Under the pieces are notes generated by a model that worked only from the letters and a program-made list of their open reading frames with translations, did no database searches and was not told the origin of the DNA. From NCBI GenBank assembly GCA_020723405.1, contig DYIY01000011.1, positions 87,480 through 151,479 on the forward strand: a stretch of DNA of 64,000 nt, written 5' to 3'. Both the position numbers and the translations under genes were made by a program. Numbering within the stretch: the stretch's first letter is position 1; every line of letters starts with the position of its first letter. This DNA comes from Thiobacillus denitrificans (GTDB taxonomy: Bacteria; Pseudomonadota; Gammaproteobacteria; Burkholderiales; Thiobacillaceae). Positions 30,751-37,717 of the stretch are shown piece by piece.

Positions 30751-31797
30751 TTATTTCCCGATACGGACGAGTTGTTTTGCATCCAGGTGGCGGTGAACCT
30801 GTGTCCAGACATTGGCAATGGCAGGACGGTCTGGATGGAACGCAGCCGGGGGCAGATGAGGTATATGAAAAATGATGCCCACCAGCTTGCCGTCAGCGGT
30901 TTGTCGCACCTTGAAACGTAGCGAGTTGGGAAGACGCAGCTTGGCCCTGTCCCAAGCACGCACGTTATGTCGAGTCACCGGATAACTCAGCCAGTGACGG
31001 TCGTGGACCTCACCATCGGGCTGGGCATGGGGGAACAGAAATAAACGGCGCATGCTGATCTTGAGCTCCGCCAGCGTCTTCATCAGGGCTTTCCAGTCGC
31101 CGTGGGGGGCGGTTTGCCAGATCAGCGCGCCTTTGCTGTCCTGGCCGATGGCGTGGGGCCAGTCGCGGTCCAGGCAGTCCTGCCACGGGCGAAGGGGCAA
31201 TGCGCCCTCACCCCAGCCCTCTCCCGCTTGCGGGAGAGGGAGCAAGGTCAGGGAACCCCAACCGTTTCGGCTGCGGCTGCCGAGGGTGCCGAAGCGGTCC
31301 ATCAGACGAAGTGCCTGTTCAATGGTTGGGCAGTGTGCCTCCGGAACGGCGATGGACAGGGTGGCCGAGTCATCGCCGGCCTGGATGGCCGCGTTGGCTT
31401 TCAGGGTCGGCGCACCACCTTTGGGTAGCGAAACCGGGCCATATCCCAGATAGAGGTCCGAGGCCACCGGCTTGGGCACTTCTGGATGCTGGACTGATTC
31501 GAAGCGGGGCCATTGGCTTTTTTGCAATTGGCCCATGGTCCATTTGCTGAGCCTGATGCGTAGCAGGCTCTTCCTGCTATCGCCTTCCCCATCGCTGGCA
31601 ACGCCAAACAGCAGCCCTTCCTCCCGCCGCATAGTGGCCAGGTCACTGGGCTTGAACCCGTGTTGAGCAGCGTAGGCCACCCGCCACCATGTCCGGAGCA
31701 GGGATTTGAACGGCGGTGTGCGCCATTGGGCGTTCTGTTCGGCATTGCCTAGAAAAGCGGGGGTATTGAAGCGGACGGCGAATTCGAATTGTTTCAC
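30751..31797 (-). CDS. cmr1: Type III-B RAMP protein Cmr1
   Basis: 348 residues with a GTG start at 31797 preceded by AAGGAGAT. It begins EFAVRFNTPAFLGNAEQNA and has FKSLLRTWWRVAYAAQHG, the typical Cmr1 start, plus the glycine-rich motif GTLGSRSRNGWGSL. Cmr1 binds near the crRNA 3' end and contributes to target RNA capture. A palindromic element lies at about residues 185-198 (PQAGEGWGEGALP). First gene of the interference operon, driven by the palindrome promoter at 31823-31867. Confidence 0.92.
   Translation of the reverse strand: MKQFEFAVRFNTPAFLGNAEQNAQWRTPPFKSLLRTWWRVAYAAQHGFKPSDLATMRREEGLLFGVASDGEGDSRKSLLRIRLSKWTMGQLQKSQWPRFESVQHPEVPKPVASDLYLGYGPVSLPKGGAPTLKANAAIQAGDDSATLSIAVPEAHCPTIEQALRLMDRFGTLGSRSRNGWGSLTLLPLPQAGEGWGEGALPLRPWQDCLDRDWPHAIGQDSKGALIWQTAPHGDWKALMKTLAELKISMRRLFLFPHAQPDGEVHDRHWLSYPVTRHNVRAWDRAKLRLPNSLRFKVRQTADGKLVGIIFHIPHLPPAAFHPDRPAIANVWTQVHRHLDAKQLVRIGK
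31204..31242. repeat. Palindromic element inserted in frame in cmr1
   Basis: GCCCTCACCCCAGCCCTCTC followed by CCGCTTGCGGGAGAGGG. Same family and orientation as in cmr6 and cas10. Confidence 0.72.
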
Positions 31798-31822
31798 TGG
31801 GTATCTCCTTCCTTATTTCGCT

Positions 31823-31867
31823 ATTTTTTCCTGTCGGGCTGCAATTTACCGGGTTGGCAAGCTTGCC
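31823..31867 (-). promoter_or_regulatory. Palindrome-type promoter of the cmr operon
   Basis: Palindrome GGCAAGCTTGCC at 31856-31867, 59 nt before the cmr1 GTG. The hexamer AAAAAT (31823-31828) lies at the same 28-nt distance as the TANNNT boxes of the other four promoters. It is the weakest -10 of the set. Confidence 0.6.
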
Positions 31868-31890
31868 GCGAGTCTGTCAACCGGGGTGGC

Positions 31891-32676
31891 TCAGGGTGAC
31901 GGCAAGGCCGGCATGGCCGCTTCGTAAAGTTGTTCGATGATGGCGCCCATGTCCTTGGGCACCCTGGCCCAGGCTTGCAGGGCGATGTCTTCGGGGATGC
32001 CGAAAAGGGCCTCGGCGACAGGGCCCGCGATGGCGGCCAGGGTGTCGGAATCGCCGCCGATGGAGATGGCGTTGCGCATGGCGTCTTCGAAGCTGGTGGC
32101 TTCAAGGGCGCAAATCAGGGCTTGCGGGACGCTGCCCTGGCAGGTCACGTCGAAGCGGTAGCCGGGGCGGATGTCGTCCACGGTGCGGTCCAGGTCGTAG
32201 CCGCTGAAGCGGGCCACGGCGGAGCGGATGGCGGGGGCGTCGAGTCCCTGCCGGGCCAGGTGGATGGCCATGACGGTGGCCTGGGCGCCCTTGATGCCTT
32301 CCGGGTGGTCGTGGGTGGGCACGGCGCTCTTGCGGGCCAGTTCCAGGGCGTCTTCCAGGCTGGCGCCCAGGAGCGCGGCGGGGGAAGCGCGCATGGCGGA
32401 GCCGTTGCCGAAGCTGTTGTAGGGCGCACTGGCATCAGAAAACAGCCACTTGGCGAACCGGCCGCCCCAGTCGGAATCCGGGTAGCGGGTGCCCCAGTCC
32501 TTGAAGCTGGCGACCAGGTCGCGCCGGTTGAGGAAGGCGTCGGCCACGGCCACGGTGAGGACGCTGTCGTCCGTAAGAAAGCCGTGGGGGGCGATCAAGG
32601 GGGAGAAGTTCTTGTGTTTGATGTTGTTCCATTCGTACACGGATCCGATGAGGTCTCCGATGAGGGCGCCGAACAT
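31891..32676 (-). CDS. ADP-ribosylglycohydrolase family protein
   Basis: 261 residues. Removes ADP-ribose from modified targets in this family (DraG/ARH type). Metal-binding motifs are intact: TDDSVLTVAVADAF near residue 35 and GGDSDTLAAIAG near residue 207; GALIGDLIGSVYEW opens the fold. Compact, with no membrane or signal segment. Last gene of the CARF-DUF2130 operon after a 68-nt gap. Its presence in a type III island suggests reversal of a nucleotide-type modification or detoxification; that role is inference. Confidence 0.9.
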   Translation of the reverse strand: MFGALIGDLIGSVYEWNNIKHKNFSPLIAPHGFLTDDSVLTVAVADAFLNRRDLVASFKDWGTRYPDSDWGGRFAKWLFSDASAPYNSFGNGSAMRASPAALLGASLEDALELARKSAVPTHDHPEGIKGAQATVMAIHLARQGLDAPAIRSAVARFSGYDLDRTVDDIRPGYRFDVTCQGSVPQALICALEATSFEDAMRNAISIGGDSDTLAAIAGPVAEALFGIPEDIALQAWARVPKDMGAIIEQLYEAAMPALPSP

Positions 32677-32744
32677 GAAAAACTCCTGGTGTAGGTATGG
32701 GTTGGGGGGGCTGGCGCAGGCGTCAGGGGTGCATGCGGGCGGCG

Positions 32745-34118
32745 TCAGTCATCGGCTTCCAGCAGCGGCGCGTCGTCCAGTTCCAGGGCGGCGATGGCGG
32801 GCATGCCCTGGCCGATGATGCCTTGCAGGGCGCCATACATGCCGGTGGTGCTGCCGATGACCCGTTCGATCTGCTTTTCCCGTTCGGCCCAGTGGCGGGT
32901 CATGGCCCGGCGTTCCTTGTCGAGCTGGCTGCGCATGGCGGAGAAGGCTTCGACGATGGCTTCGATGCGGTGGCGGAATTCGTCGCCGGCCAGGTAGGCG
33001 TAGAGCATTTCCATTTTTTCGTTTTTGCCCTGGCCGGCGGCGCGGGCGAAGGCGACCTGCTGGATCTGTTCGCGCAGGGCCTGGGCCAGGACGGGGTAGT
33101 GGGCCAGATCGGCAACCCAGACGCCGTGCACCTGGCCGAAGCCGCGCATGCCGTCGGGCAGGGCCGTGCTCACCAGGATGGCCAGGGCGGCGCCGGCCTG
33201 GCGCTGGTCGGCCTTCAGCTTGTCGATCCAGGCGGGTTGCCAGTGCTTGGTGTTCTTGACCTCCCAGATGATCTGGCCGCAGGGGTTCAGGCTTGCATCC
33301 CGCACTTCCTGAAGCAGGTCGGCGCCGGTCATGCCCTTGGGCACCGGGTGCACCAGGTCTTGGGGGAACTGGCGTTCCAGGGCGGCCTGAATGTCCAGCT
33401 CCAGCACTTCGCCCTGCATTTCCTGGGAACCCTGCTCGCTCTTGCGCTTCAGGTCGTCAATGACCCGTTTCATGTCTTCGATCTGCTTGTCCCGCTCGGC
33501 CAGCTTGAGGGATTGTTCTTCGCCGATGAGTTGACGCAGGCGTTTCTCGTCTTCGACGCGGCTGGTGGCCAGGCGGCGCTCCAGTTCCAGGTCCATTTCC
33601 TGCTGTTTCTGGCGCAGTTCGGCGGCTTGGCGGGCCAGTTCCAGTTCCCGCTTCTGGGCCGTTTCGGCTCGGGCCTGTTCGTTGGCGAGTTGTTTGCGCA
33701 ACTGGTCCATTTCCAGGGCGCCTTGTTGCTGGATGCGGGCCTCGGCCTGGGCCACCAGTTGGCGGGCCCGTTCATCGGACTCGGTGCGGAGTTTTGCTTC
33801 GACTTCCAGACGGGTGCGTTCGGCCAGGGTGCGGGCCTGTTCTTCCAGGTCCATGGCCCGGCGCTTGAGTTCCAGTTCCCGGGCGGCGGTTTCCCGGGCT
33901 TGGCGGGTTTGGTCGGCCAGTTGCTTGGCGAGGCTGTCCAGTTCCAGCTTCTGTTCGTCGCGGATGCGCCGTTCGGTTTCGCTGGCGGCCGCCTTGATGC
34001 GGTGGTCGTATTCGCCGCGCAGCCGGGTTTCCAGTTGCCCGGAGAGCTGGGTGGTGAGGGCCTCGGTGAGGGGTATGGCTTGGCCGCAGTTGGGACAAGT
34101 GAGGGTGGTGTCGGTCAT
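32745..34118 (-). CDS. DUF2130 protein (zinc-ribbon, long coiled coil, restriction-like domain)
   Basis: 457 residues. The N terminus has a CPNCGQ half zinc ribbon, then a long charged coiled coil (about residues 25-235) and a DUF2130 domain (about 240-400) with a nuclease-like D..ExK pattern (MTGADLLQEV, then IIWEVKNTKHW). The C-terminal helical tail follows. The DUF2130 function is not established; relation to PD-(D/E)XK nucleases is inferred from the motif. The start at 34118 (MTDTTLTCPNCG) is preferred over an upstream in-frame ATG. It follows the CARF gene by 16 nt. Confidence 0.85.
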   Translation of the reverse strand: MTDTTLTCPNCGQAIPLTEALTTQLSGQLETRLRGEYDHRIKAAASETERRIRDEQKLELDSLAKQLADQTRQARETAARELELKRRAMDLEEQARTLAERTRLEVEAKLRTESDERARQLVAQAEARIQQQGALEMDQLRKQLANEQARAETAQKRELELARQAAELRQKQQEMDLELERRLATSRVEDEKRLRQLIGEEQSLKLAERDKQIEDMKRVIDDLKRKSEQGSQEMQGEVLELDIQAALERQFPQDLVHPVPKGMTGADLLQEVRDASLNPCGQIIWEVKNTKHWQPAWIDKLKADQRQAGAALAILVSTALPDGMRGFGQVHGVWVADLAHYPVLAQALREQIQQVAFARAAGQGKNEKMEMLYAYLAGDEFRHRIEAIVEAFSAMRSQLDKERRAMTRHWAEREKQIERVIGSTTGMYGALQGIIGQGMPAIAALELDDAPLLEADD

Positions 34119-34134
34119 GGTGTCTGCGCCCGGG

Positions 34135-35259
34135 TCAGGGGTGGATCTTGATGTGTTCGGGGGCCAGGCCGAGCTGGAACCGGGCGGCCTTGCGCGGACC
34201 CACGTTCTGGATGAAATAGGGGGAAGCACCCTGCTGGCCCAGGGCACGGATCAGGGCGTTGTGCAGGCGGTTCTTGGCCGGGCTGAGCCAGCCGCTTTCC
34301 ATGCCCCGCTTGAGGGCTTCTTCGGCTTTGACGGTTTCGCTGGCAAGTGAGCCCAGGGTTTCCCGGCAGACGGCCAGGTAGGTGCGGGCGGCTTCCATGT
34401 TGGGCTCGTCCTTGGTGGTGCAACGGACGGGGCCGTTGCCGGCCAGACGCTGCCGCGCCATCCACAGCAAGAGGGTGAGGTTCTGCCCGGTGAGCTTGAT
34501 GGTCTGCCCGCCTGCTATGGCCTTGCGGTCCTGGATGTGGATTTCCAACGCGGGGGGCTGCCGCACGCATTGGGCGGCGGCCACCACTTCCGAGAACCGG
34601 GCCCCGCCCTCGATGAGGGGCTGGGGAATGCCGCCGCGCAGGCGCACGAAGGGGATATGGGCCAGTTCCACCCGGCCGTTGCGCGCGTCCACCGTGTATT
34701 CCTTGCCGCCCCGCTGGGCGTGGATGGGGTGGGAATAGGGCGTGGGGTAGTAGAAGTCCCGGTTGGTTTCGTAGGGGTCCGAGACCAGCACATGGGACAG
34801 CCGGTCCTGGGGGCGGCCGAACAGCGACAGGGCATAGCCCAGGTAATAGCCCATGGTCTTGCGGCCGCCGGCGATGGAAACGTGGAGTTCGCTGTCGGCA
34901 TCCCGGGTCAGGCGGCGCAGGGTGTCGCTGATGAAGTCGGCGGCCAGGGCGTTTTCATCCGGGGTGCGGATGTCATCCAGGGGACGGCCCTCGTTGTCGC
35001 GCAACACCTGGATGTCGTCTTCGCCGAACTGGATGGGCGGCAGGCCGTAGTCGCGTACCAGACGGTGGAACCAGGCCTGGCCTTGCAGCAGGTTGAGGCG
35101 CGCGCTCTCGGCGCCGGTGGCGGTGGTCAGCAACTGGATCCGGTCCGGCACCCAGGGGGTTTCACCCTGGCAGGCCAGGGCGAACAGGGTTTCGGTGACC
35201 ACTTGGGGCGTCAAGCCGGTCACGGCAAGCAGAATGCGCTGGGGCGTCTTGTTTTCCAT
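34135..35259 (-). CDS. CARF-domain protein (NE0113/TIGR02584 family) with winged-helix-like C terminus
   Basis: 374 residues. The N-terminal CARF domain starts RILLAVTGLTPQVVTETLFA and has the second ligand motif SIAGGRKTMGYYLGYAL, typical of the Cas NE0113 (TIGR02584) family that binds cyclic oligoadenylates. No HEPN R-x4-6-H motif is seen. Residues about 240-374 read like an OmpR-type winged helix: LEIHIQDRKAI, IKLTGQNLTLLLWMARQ, KNRLHNALIRALG, then the wing-like SPYFIQNVGPRKAARFQLGL. It may be a ring nuclease (the family has been named so) or a cOA-responsive regulator; the second is my inference. Heads an operon with DUF2130 and ADP-ribosylglycohydrolase. Confidence 0.82.
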   Translation of the reverse strand: MENKTPQRILLAVTGLTPQVVTETLFALACQGETPWVPDRIQLLTTATGAESARLNLLQGQAWFHRLVRDYGLPPIQFGEDDIQVLRDNEGRPLDDIRTPDENALAADFISDTLRRLTRDADSELHVSIAGGRKTMGYYLGYALSLFGRPQDRLSHVLVSDPYETNRDFYYPTPYSHPIHAQRGGKEYTVDARNGRVELAHIPFVRLRGGIPQPLIEGGARFSEVVAAAQCVRQPPALEIHIQDRKAIAGGQTIKLTGQNLTLLLWMARQRLAGNGPVRCTTKDEPNMEAARTYLAVCRETLGSLASETVKAEEALKRGMESGWLSPAKNRLHNALIRALGQQGASPYFIQNVGPRKAARFQLGLAPEHIKIHP

Positions 35260-35287
35260 GGTGTCGTCTCGTTATGGGTCAGACCGC

Positions 35288-35332
35288 AGGATAGCGGCGG
35301 GTGATCTGGGCGAGCGTGCTGGCAAGCTTGCC
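35288..35332 (-). promoter_or_regulatory. Palindrome-type promoter of the CARF operon
   Basis: Palindrome GGCAAGCTTGCC at 35321-35332, 62 nt before the CARF start. -10-like TATCCT (35288-35293) lies exactly 28 nt after the palindrome core on the minus strand. Confidence 0.68.
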
Positions 35333-35373
35333 GACGGCTCCCGGGCATTTTGGACAAAGTCAGGCATGGGCGG

Positions 35374-36039
35374 CTATGCCACCTGAATCCGGGTGGGTTT
35401 TCCCTGGGCGGGATAATGCCAAAACGCTTTCTCACCCTGGGCGTGATAGATCAGGTTGACGCCGTGTTCCGCACAATAGGCGCCATAGGTCTCGCGCACC
35501 CGGGCAGGCCAGAAGCCTTTGGGATTGCGCAGGTCGATGGCGAGAAAAACGTAGTCGCGGCCATCGTTGCCGAAGTGGGAGGACCACATGCCCAACTTCT
35601 CGATGTCGATGGCCAGGGCACAGTTCTGAGTCTTGGCGCGCTTTTCCGGATTGCCGCGCAGGGCATCGCACAGCAGGTCCGCTTCGAAGTACTTGCCCAG
35701 GCCGCTTTCATGCTGCTGGGCACCGCCTTTGATCTCGAACACGCAACGCAGGTGATCCTGCTTCAACCGGGTGTTGCTCTGGCCCTTGTCGCAATCCTTG
35801 TAGTAGTTGAAGCGTCCCTGGATGGCTTCGTCGAAGACCACCAGATCCGGCCGTACGCCATCCTTCAACAGATTGGCGGTGTACATCTCGGTGCACAATT
35901 GCGTGGGCAGGTGACCGCCCAGCAAGAGGTGGTGATACAGCAGTGAGGCGAAGTTCGCCTCGGATGACTGGATGGCGTTCAGGTCTCGGAAATATCCGGG
36001 GAGGACCTTGGTAACGATCGCAGTGAAGTTGTATTGCAT
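35374..36039 (-). CDS. Small PD-(D/E)XK nuclease-like protein
   Basis: 221 residues from the ATG at 36039 (MQYNFTAIVTKVLPGYF). A restriction-like motif is visible: D65 in RPDLVVFD, then E102 and K104 in CVFEIKGG (D-x36-ExK). No fused domain, signal or membrane segment. The upstream in-frame ATG at 36147 lies beyond the predicted promoter and is rejected. It is monocistronic, convergent with nothing, at the right end of the island, and has its own palindrome promoter. The family was not recognised; a nuclease effector or accessory role is inferred. Confidence 0.8.
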   Translation of the reverse strand: MQYNFTAIVTKVLPGYFRDLNAIQSSEANFASLLYHHLLLGGHLPTQLCTEMYTANLLKDGVRPDLVVFDEAIQGRFNYYKDCDKGQSNTRLKQDHLRCVFEIKGGAQQHESGLGKYFEADLLCDALRGNPEKRAKTQNCALAIDIEKLGMWSSHFGNDGRDYVFLAIDLRNPKGFWPARVRETYGAYCAEHGVNLIYHAQGEKAFWHYPAQGKPTRIQVA

Positions 36040-36071
36040 GATGGCTGTCCCTAACTGATTGGCATGTCGCC

Positions 36072-36116
36072 AGCTTAGGGAGCCATGGCCAGGTAGAAGG
36101 GATTGGCAAGCTTGCC
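36072..36116 (-). promoter_or_regulatory. Palindrome-type promoter of the PD-(D/E)XK gene
   Basis: Palindrome GGCAAGCTTGCC at 36105-36116, 66 nt before the start. -10-like TAAGCT (36072-36077) lies exactly 28 nt after the palindrome core. Confidence 0.68.
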
Positions 36117-36153
36117 GGCAGGCCAACTGGAAGGTGGCATGGCCCATGCCCCT

Positions 36154-36348
36154 TCAATTCCGTCCCTCCTGGCCAGCCAGGTCCAGCAGGCCGGCCATCA
36201 GCAGGTCAATGCCCCGCCTTCCCAGGTCGGCCGGCCAGAACAGCCCGTTGAACAGCGCGTCCCCAGGACGCCAGCCCTGGTTGAGGCGCAGCACCGTCAG
36301 GGACAGGGCCAGGATGAGATAGAGGCTCAGGGCCAGGGCAGGACTCAT
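36154..36348 (-). CDS. Small hydrophobic protein, hypothetical
   Basis: 64 residues with an ATG preceded by GGAG at 6 nt. The N terminus (SPALALSLYLILALSLTVLR) is a good transmembrane helix; the C-terminal part (IDLLMAGLLDLAG) is a second hydrophobic stretch. It is divergent from the WYL regulator. No family recognised. Coding status rests on the ribosome site and a plausible membrane topology only. Confidence 0.5.
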   Translation of the reverse strand: MSPALALSLYLILALSLTVLRLNQGWRPGDALFNGLFWPADLGRRGIDLLMAGLLDLAGQEGRN

Positions 36349-36453
36349 GGTGCACTCCGTTGCGTTGGACAGGCGCCCAGACTAGGGGGTGCCAGGCTCA
36401 CCAGATGAGCCCGCCTGGACTACAATGGCGCCAGGCCCTTCGCGAGGATCTCC

Positions 36454-37428
36454 ATGGATCGTACCGAGCGTTTCCACATCATCGACATGATGCTGTCCGG
36501 TTCCCGGGTGGTGAGCTTCCAGCAGATGCTGGAGCGGCTGGAAGTGTCCCGGGCCACCCTGAAACGGGATCTGGAATATCTGCGCAACCGGCTCAACGCG
36601 CCCATCGTCTGGGACCGGGACCTGGGCGGCTACCATTTCCAGAAGGATGCCCAGTTGGGCGGGCAATACGAGCTGCCCGGGCTGTGGTTTTCCGCCGAGG
36701 AGATCCACGCCCTGCTGACCATGCAGCACCTCCTGGCCAACCTGGATGCGGGCGGACTGCTGGGGCCCCACATCCAGCCCCTCATGGCCCGACTCACCGC
36801 CTTGCTGGGCAGCGGGCGGCATCCGGCGGAGGAGGTGCGCAAGCGCATCAAGCTCATCCCCCTGGCGGCCCGGGCCACGCCCATGGACCAGTTCGCCGCC
36901 CTGGGTTCGGCGCTACTGCGCCGCAAGCGCCTGTTCATCCGCTACTACGCCAAGTCCAGCGACGAGGAAAGCGAGCGGGAGGTGTCGCCCCAGCGTCTCG
37001 TCCATTACCGGGAGAACTGGTACCTGGATGCCTGGTGCCACCTGCGCGAGGGCCTGCGCAGCTTCGCGGTGGACGGCATCCGCCTGGCGGAGATCCTGGA
37101 ACACCCGGCCCGGGAAGTGCCGGGCCGCACCCTGGACGCGGTGCTGGGAGCGGGTTACGGCATCTTCTCCGGCCGCCAGGTGGGCTGGGCCAGGCTGCGC
37201 TTCAGCGCCGAACGGGCCCGCTGGGTGGCCCTGGAACAATGGCATCCCAAGCAACGGGGCAAGCTGTTGCGCAACGGCCGCTACGTGCTGGAGGTGCCCT
37301 ACGCCGACGACCGGGAACTGGTCATGGACATCCTCCGCCACATGCCCGAGGTGGAGGTGCTGGCCCCCGCCAGACTGCGCCGGAACGTGGCCGAGAAGCT
37401 GCGGGCCGGCCTGGAACTGCATTCCTGA
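36454..37428 (+). CDS. WYL-domain transcriptional regulator (YafY type)
   Basis: 324 residues. The N-terminal helix-turn-helix (residues about 5-60: FHIIDMMLSG, FQQMLERLEVSRATLKRDLEYL) precedes a WYL domain (about 145-225) with the motif residues in YRENWYLDAWCHLR, and a C-terminal WCX-like extension. WYL regulators often control defence loci, including CRISPR, in other bacteria (established for several systems). It lies divergently about 415 bp from the last gene of the CRISPR island, so it is a candidate regulator of the palindrome promoters. No palindrome copy is present in its own upstream region. Confidence 0.9.
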   Translation: MDRTERFHIIDMMLSGSRVVSFQQMLERLEVSRATLKRDLEYLRNRLNAPIVWDRDLGGYHFQKDAQLGGQYELPGLWFSAEEIHALLTMQHLLANLDAGGLLGPHIQPLMARLTALLGSGRHPAEEVRKRIKLIPLAARATPMDQFAALGSALLRRKRLFIRYYAKSSDEESEREVSPQRLVHYRENWYLDAWCHLREGLRSFAVDGIRLAEILEHPAREVPGRTLDAVLGAGYGIFSGRQVGWARLRFSAERARWVALEQWHPKQRGKLLRNGRYVLEVPYADDRELVMDILRHMPEVEVLAPARLRRNVAEKLRAGLELHS

Positions 37429-37441
37429 AAGGGGAATCGCC

Positions 37442-37717
37442 ATGGTGGTCATCAATCCCCATCGCACCACGGCCATCGTGATCCGTCACGAGGGCCACCA
37501 CGTGACCGTCGTGCCCCTGAAGAGCGGCCGCCTGTCGGCCTGCCGCATGGAGCGGGAGCGCTTCGACGCCGAATGGCAGCCCATGGACTACGATCACGCC
37601 CGGGCCCTGGATTTCTTCCTGGACCACGCCCGCCGGCAGGGGGCCAGCCAGGAGGTGGTCAAGGCCCTGGAGAAGCTGGCCCGGCGGGAAGCCCAGGTGG
37701 TGGCGAGCCTGTTCTGA
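37442..37717 (+). CDS. Hypothetical 91-residue protein
   Basis: Starts 13 nt after the WYL gene with AAGGGGA upstream (MVVINPHRTTAIVIRH). Soluble and charged; the C-terminal half is helical (ALDFFLDHARRQ, VVKALEKLARREAQ). Its 3' end overlaps the convergent NERD helicase gene by 59 bp. No family recognised; probably cotranscribed with the WYL regulator. Confidence 0.7.
   Translation: MVVINPHRTTAIVIRHEGHHVTVVPLKSGRLSACRMERERFDAEWQPMDYDHARALDFFLDHARRQGASQEVVKALEKLARREAQVVASLF

Noticed and set aside
34135..35259. CARF protein as a Csm6/Csx1 HEPN ribonuclease
   Set aside because: No R-x4-6-H motif is found in the C-terminal half, which instead looks like a winged helix.
35374..36147. Longer start (36147) for the PD-(D/E)XK gene
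   Set aside because: It would place the start codon upstream of the shared promoter; the ATG at 36039 fits the promoter-to-start distance of the other four units.
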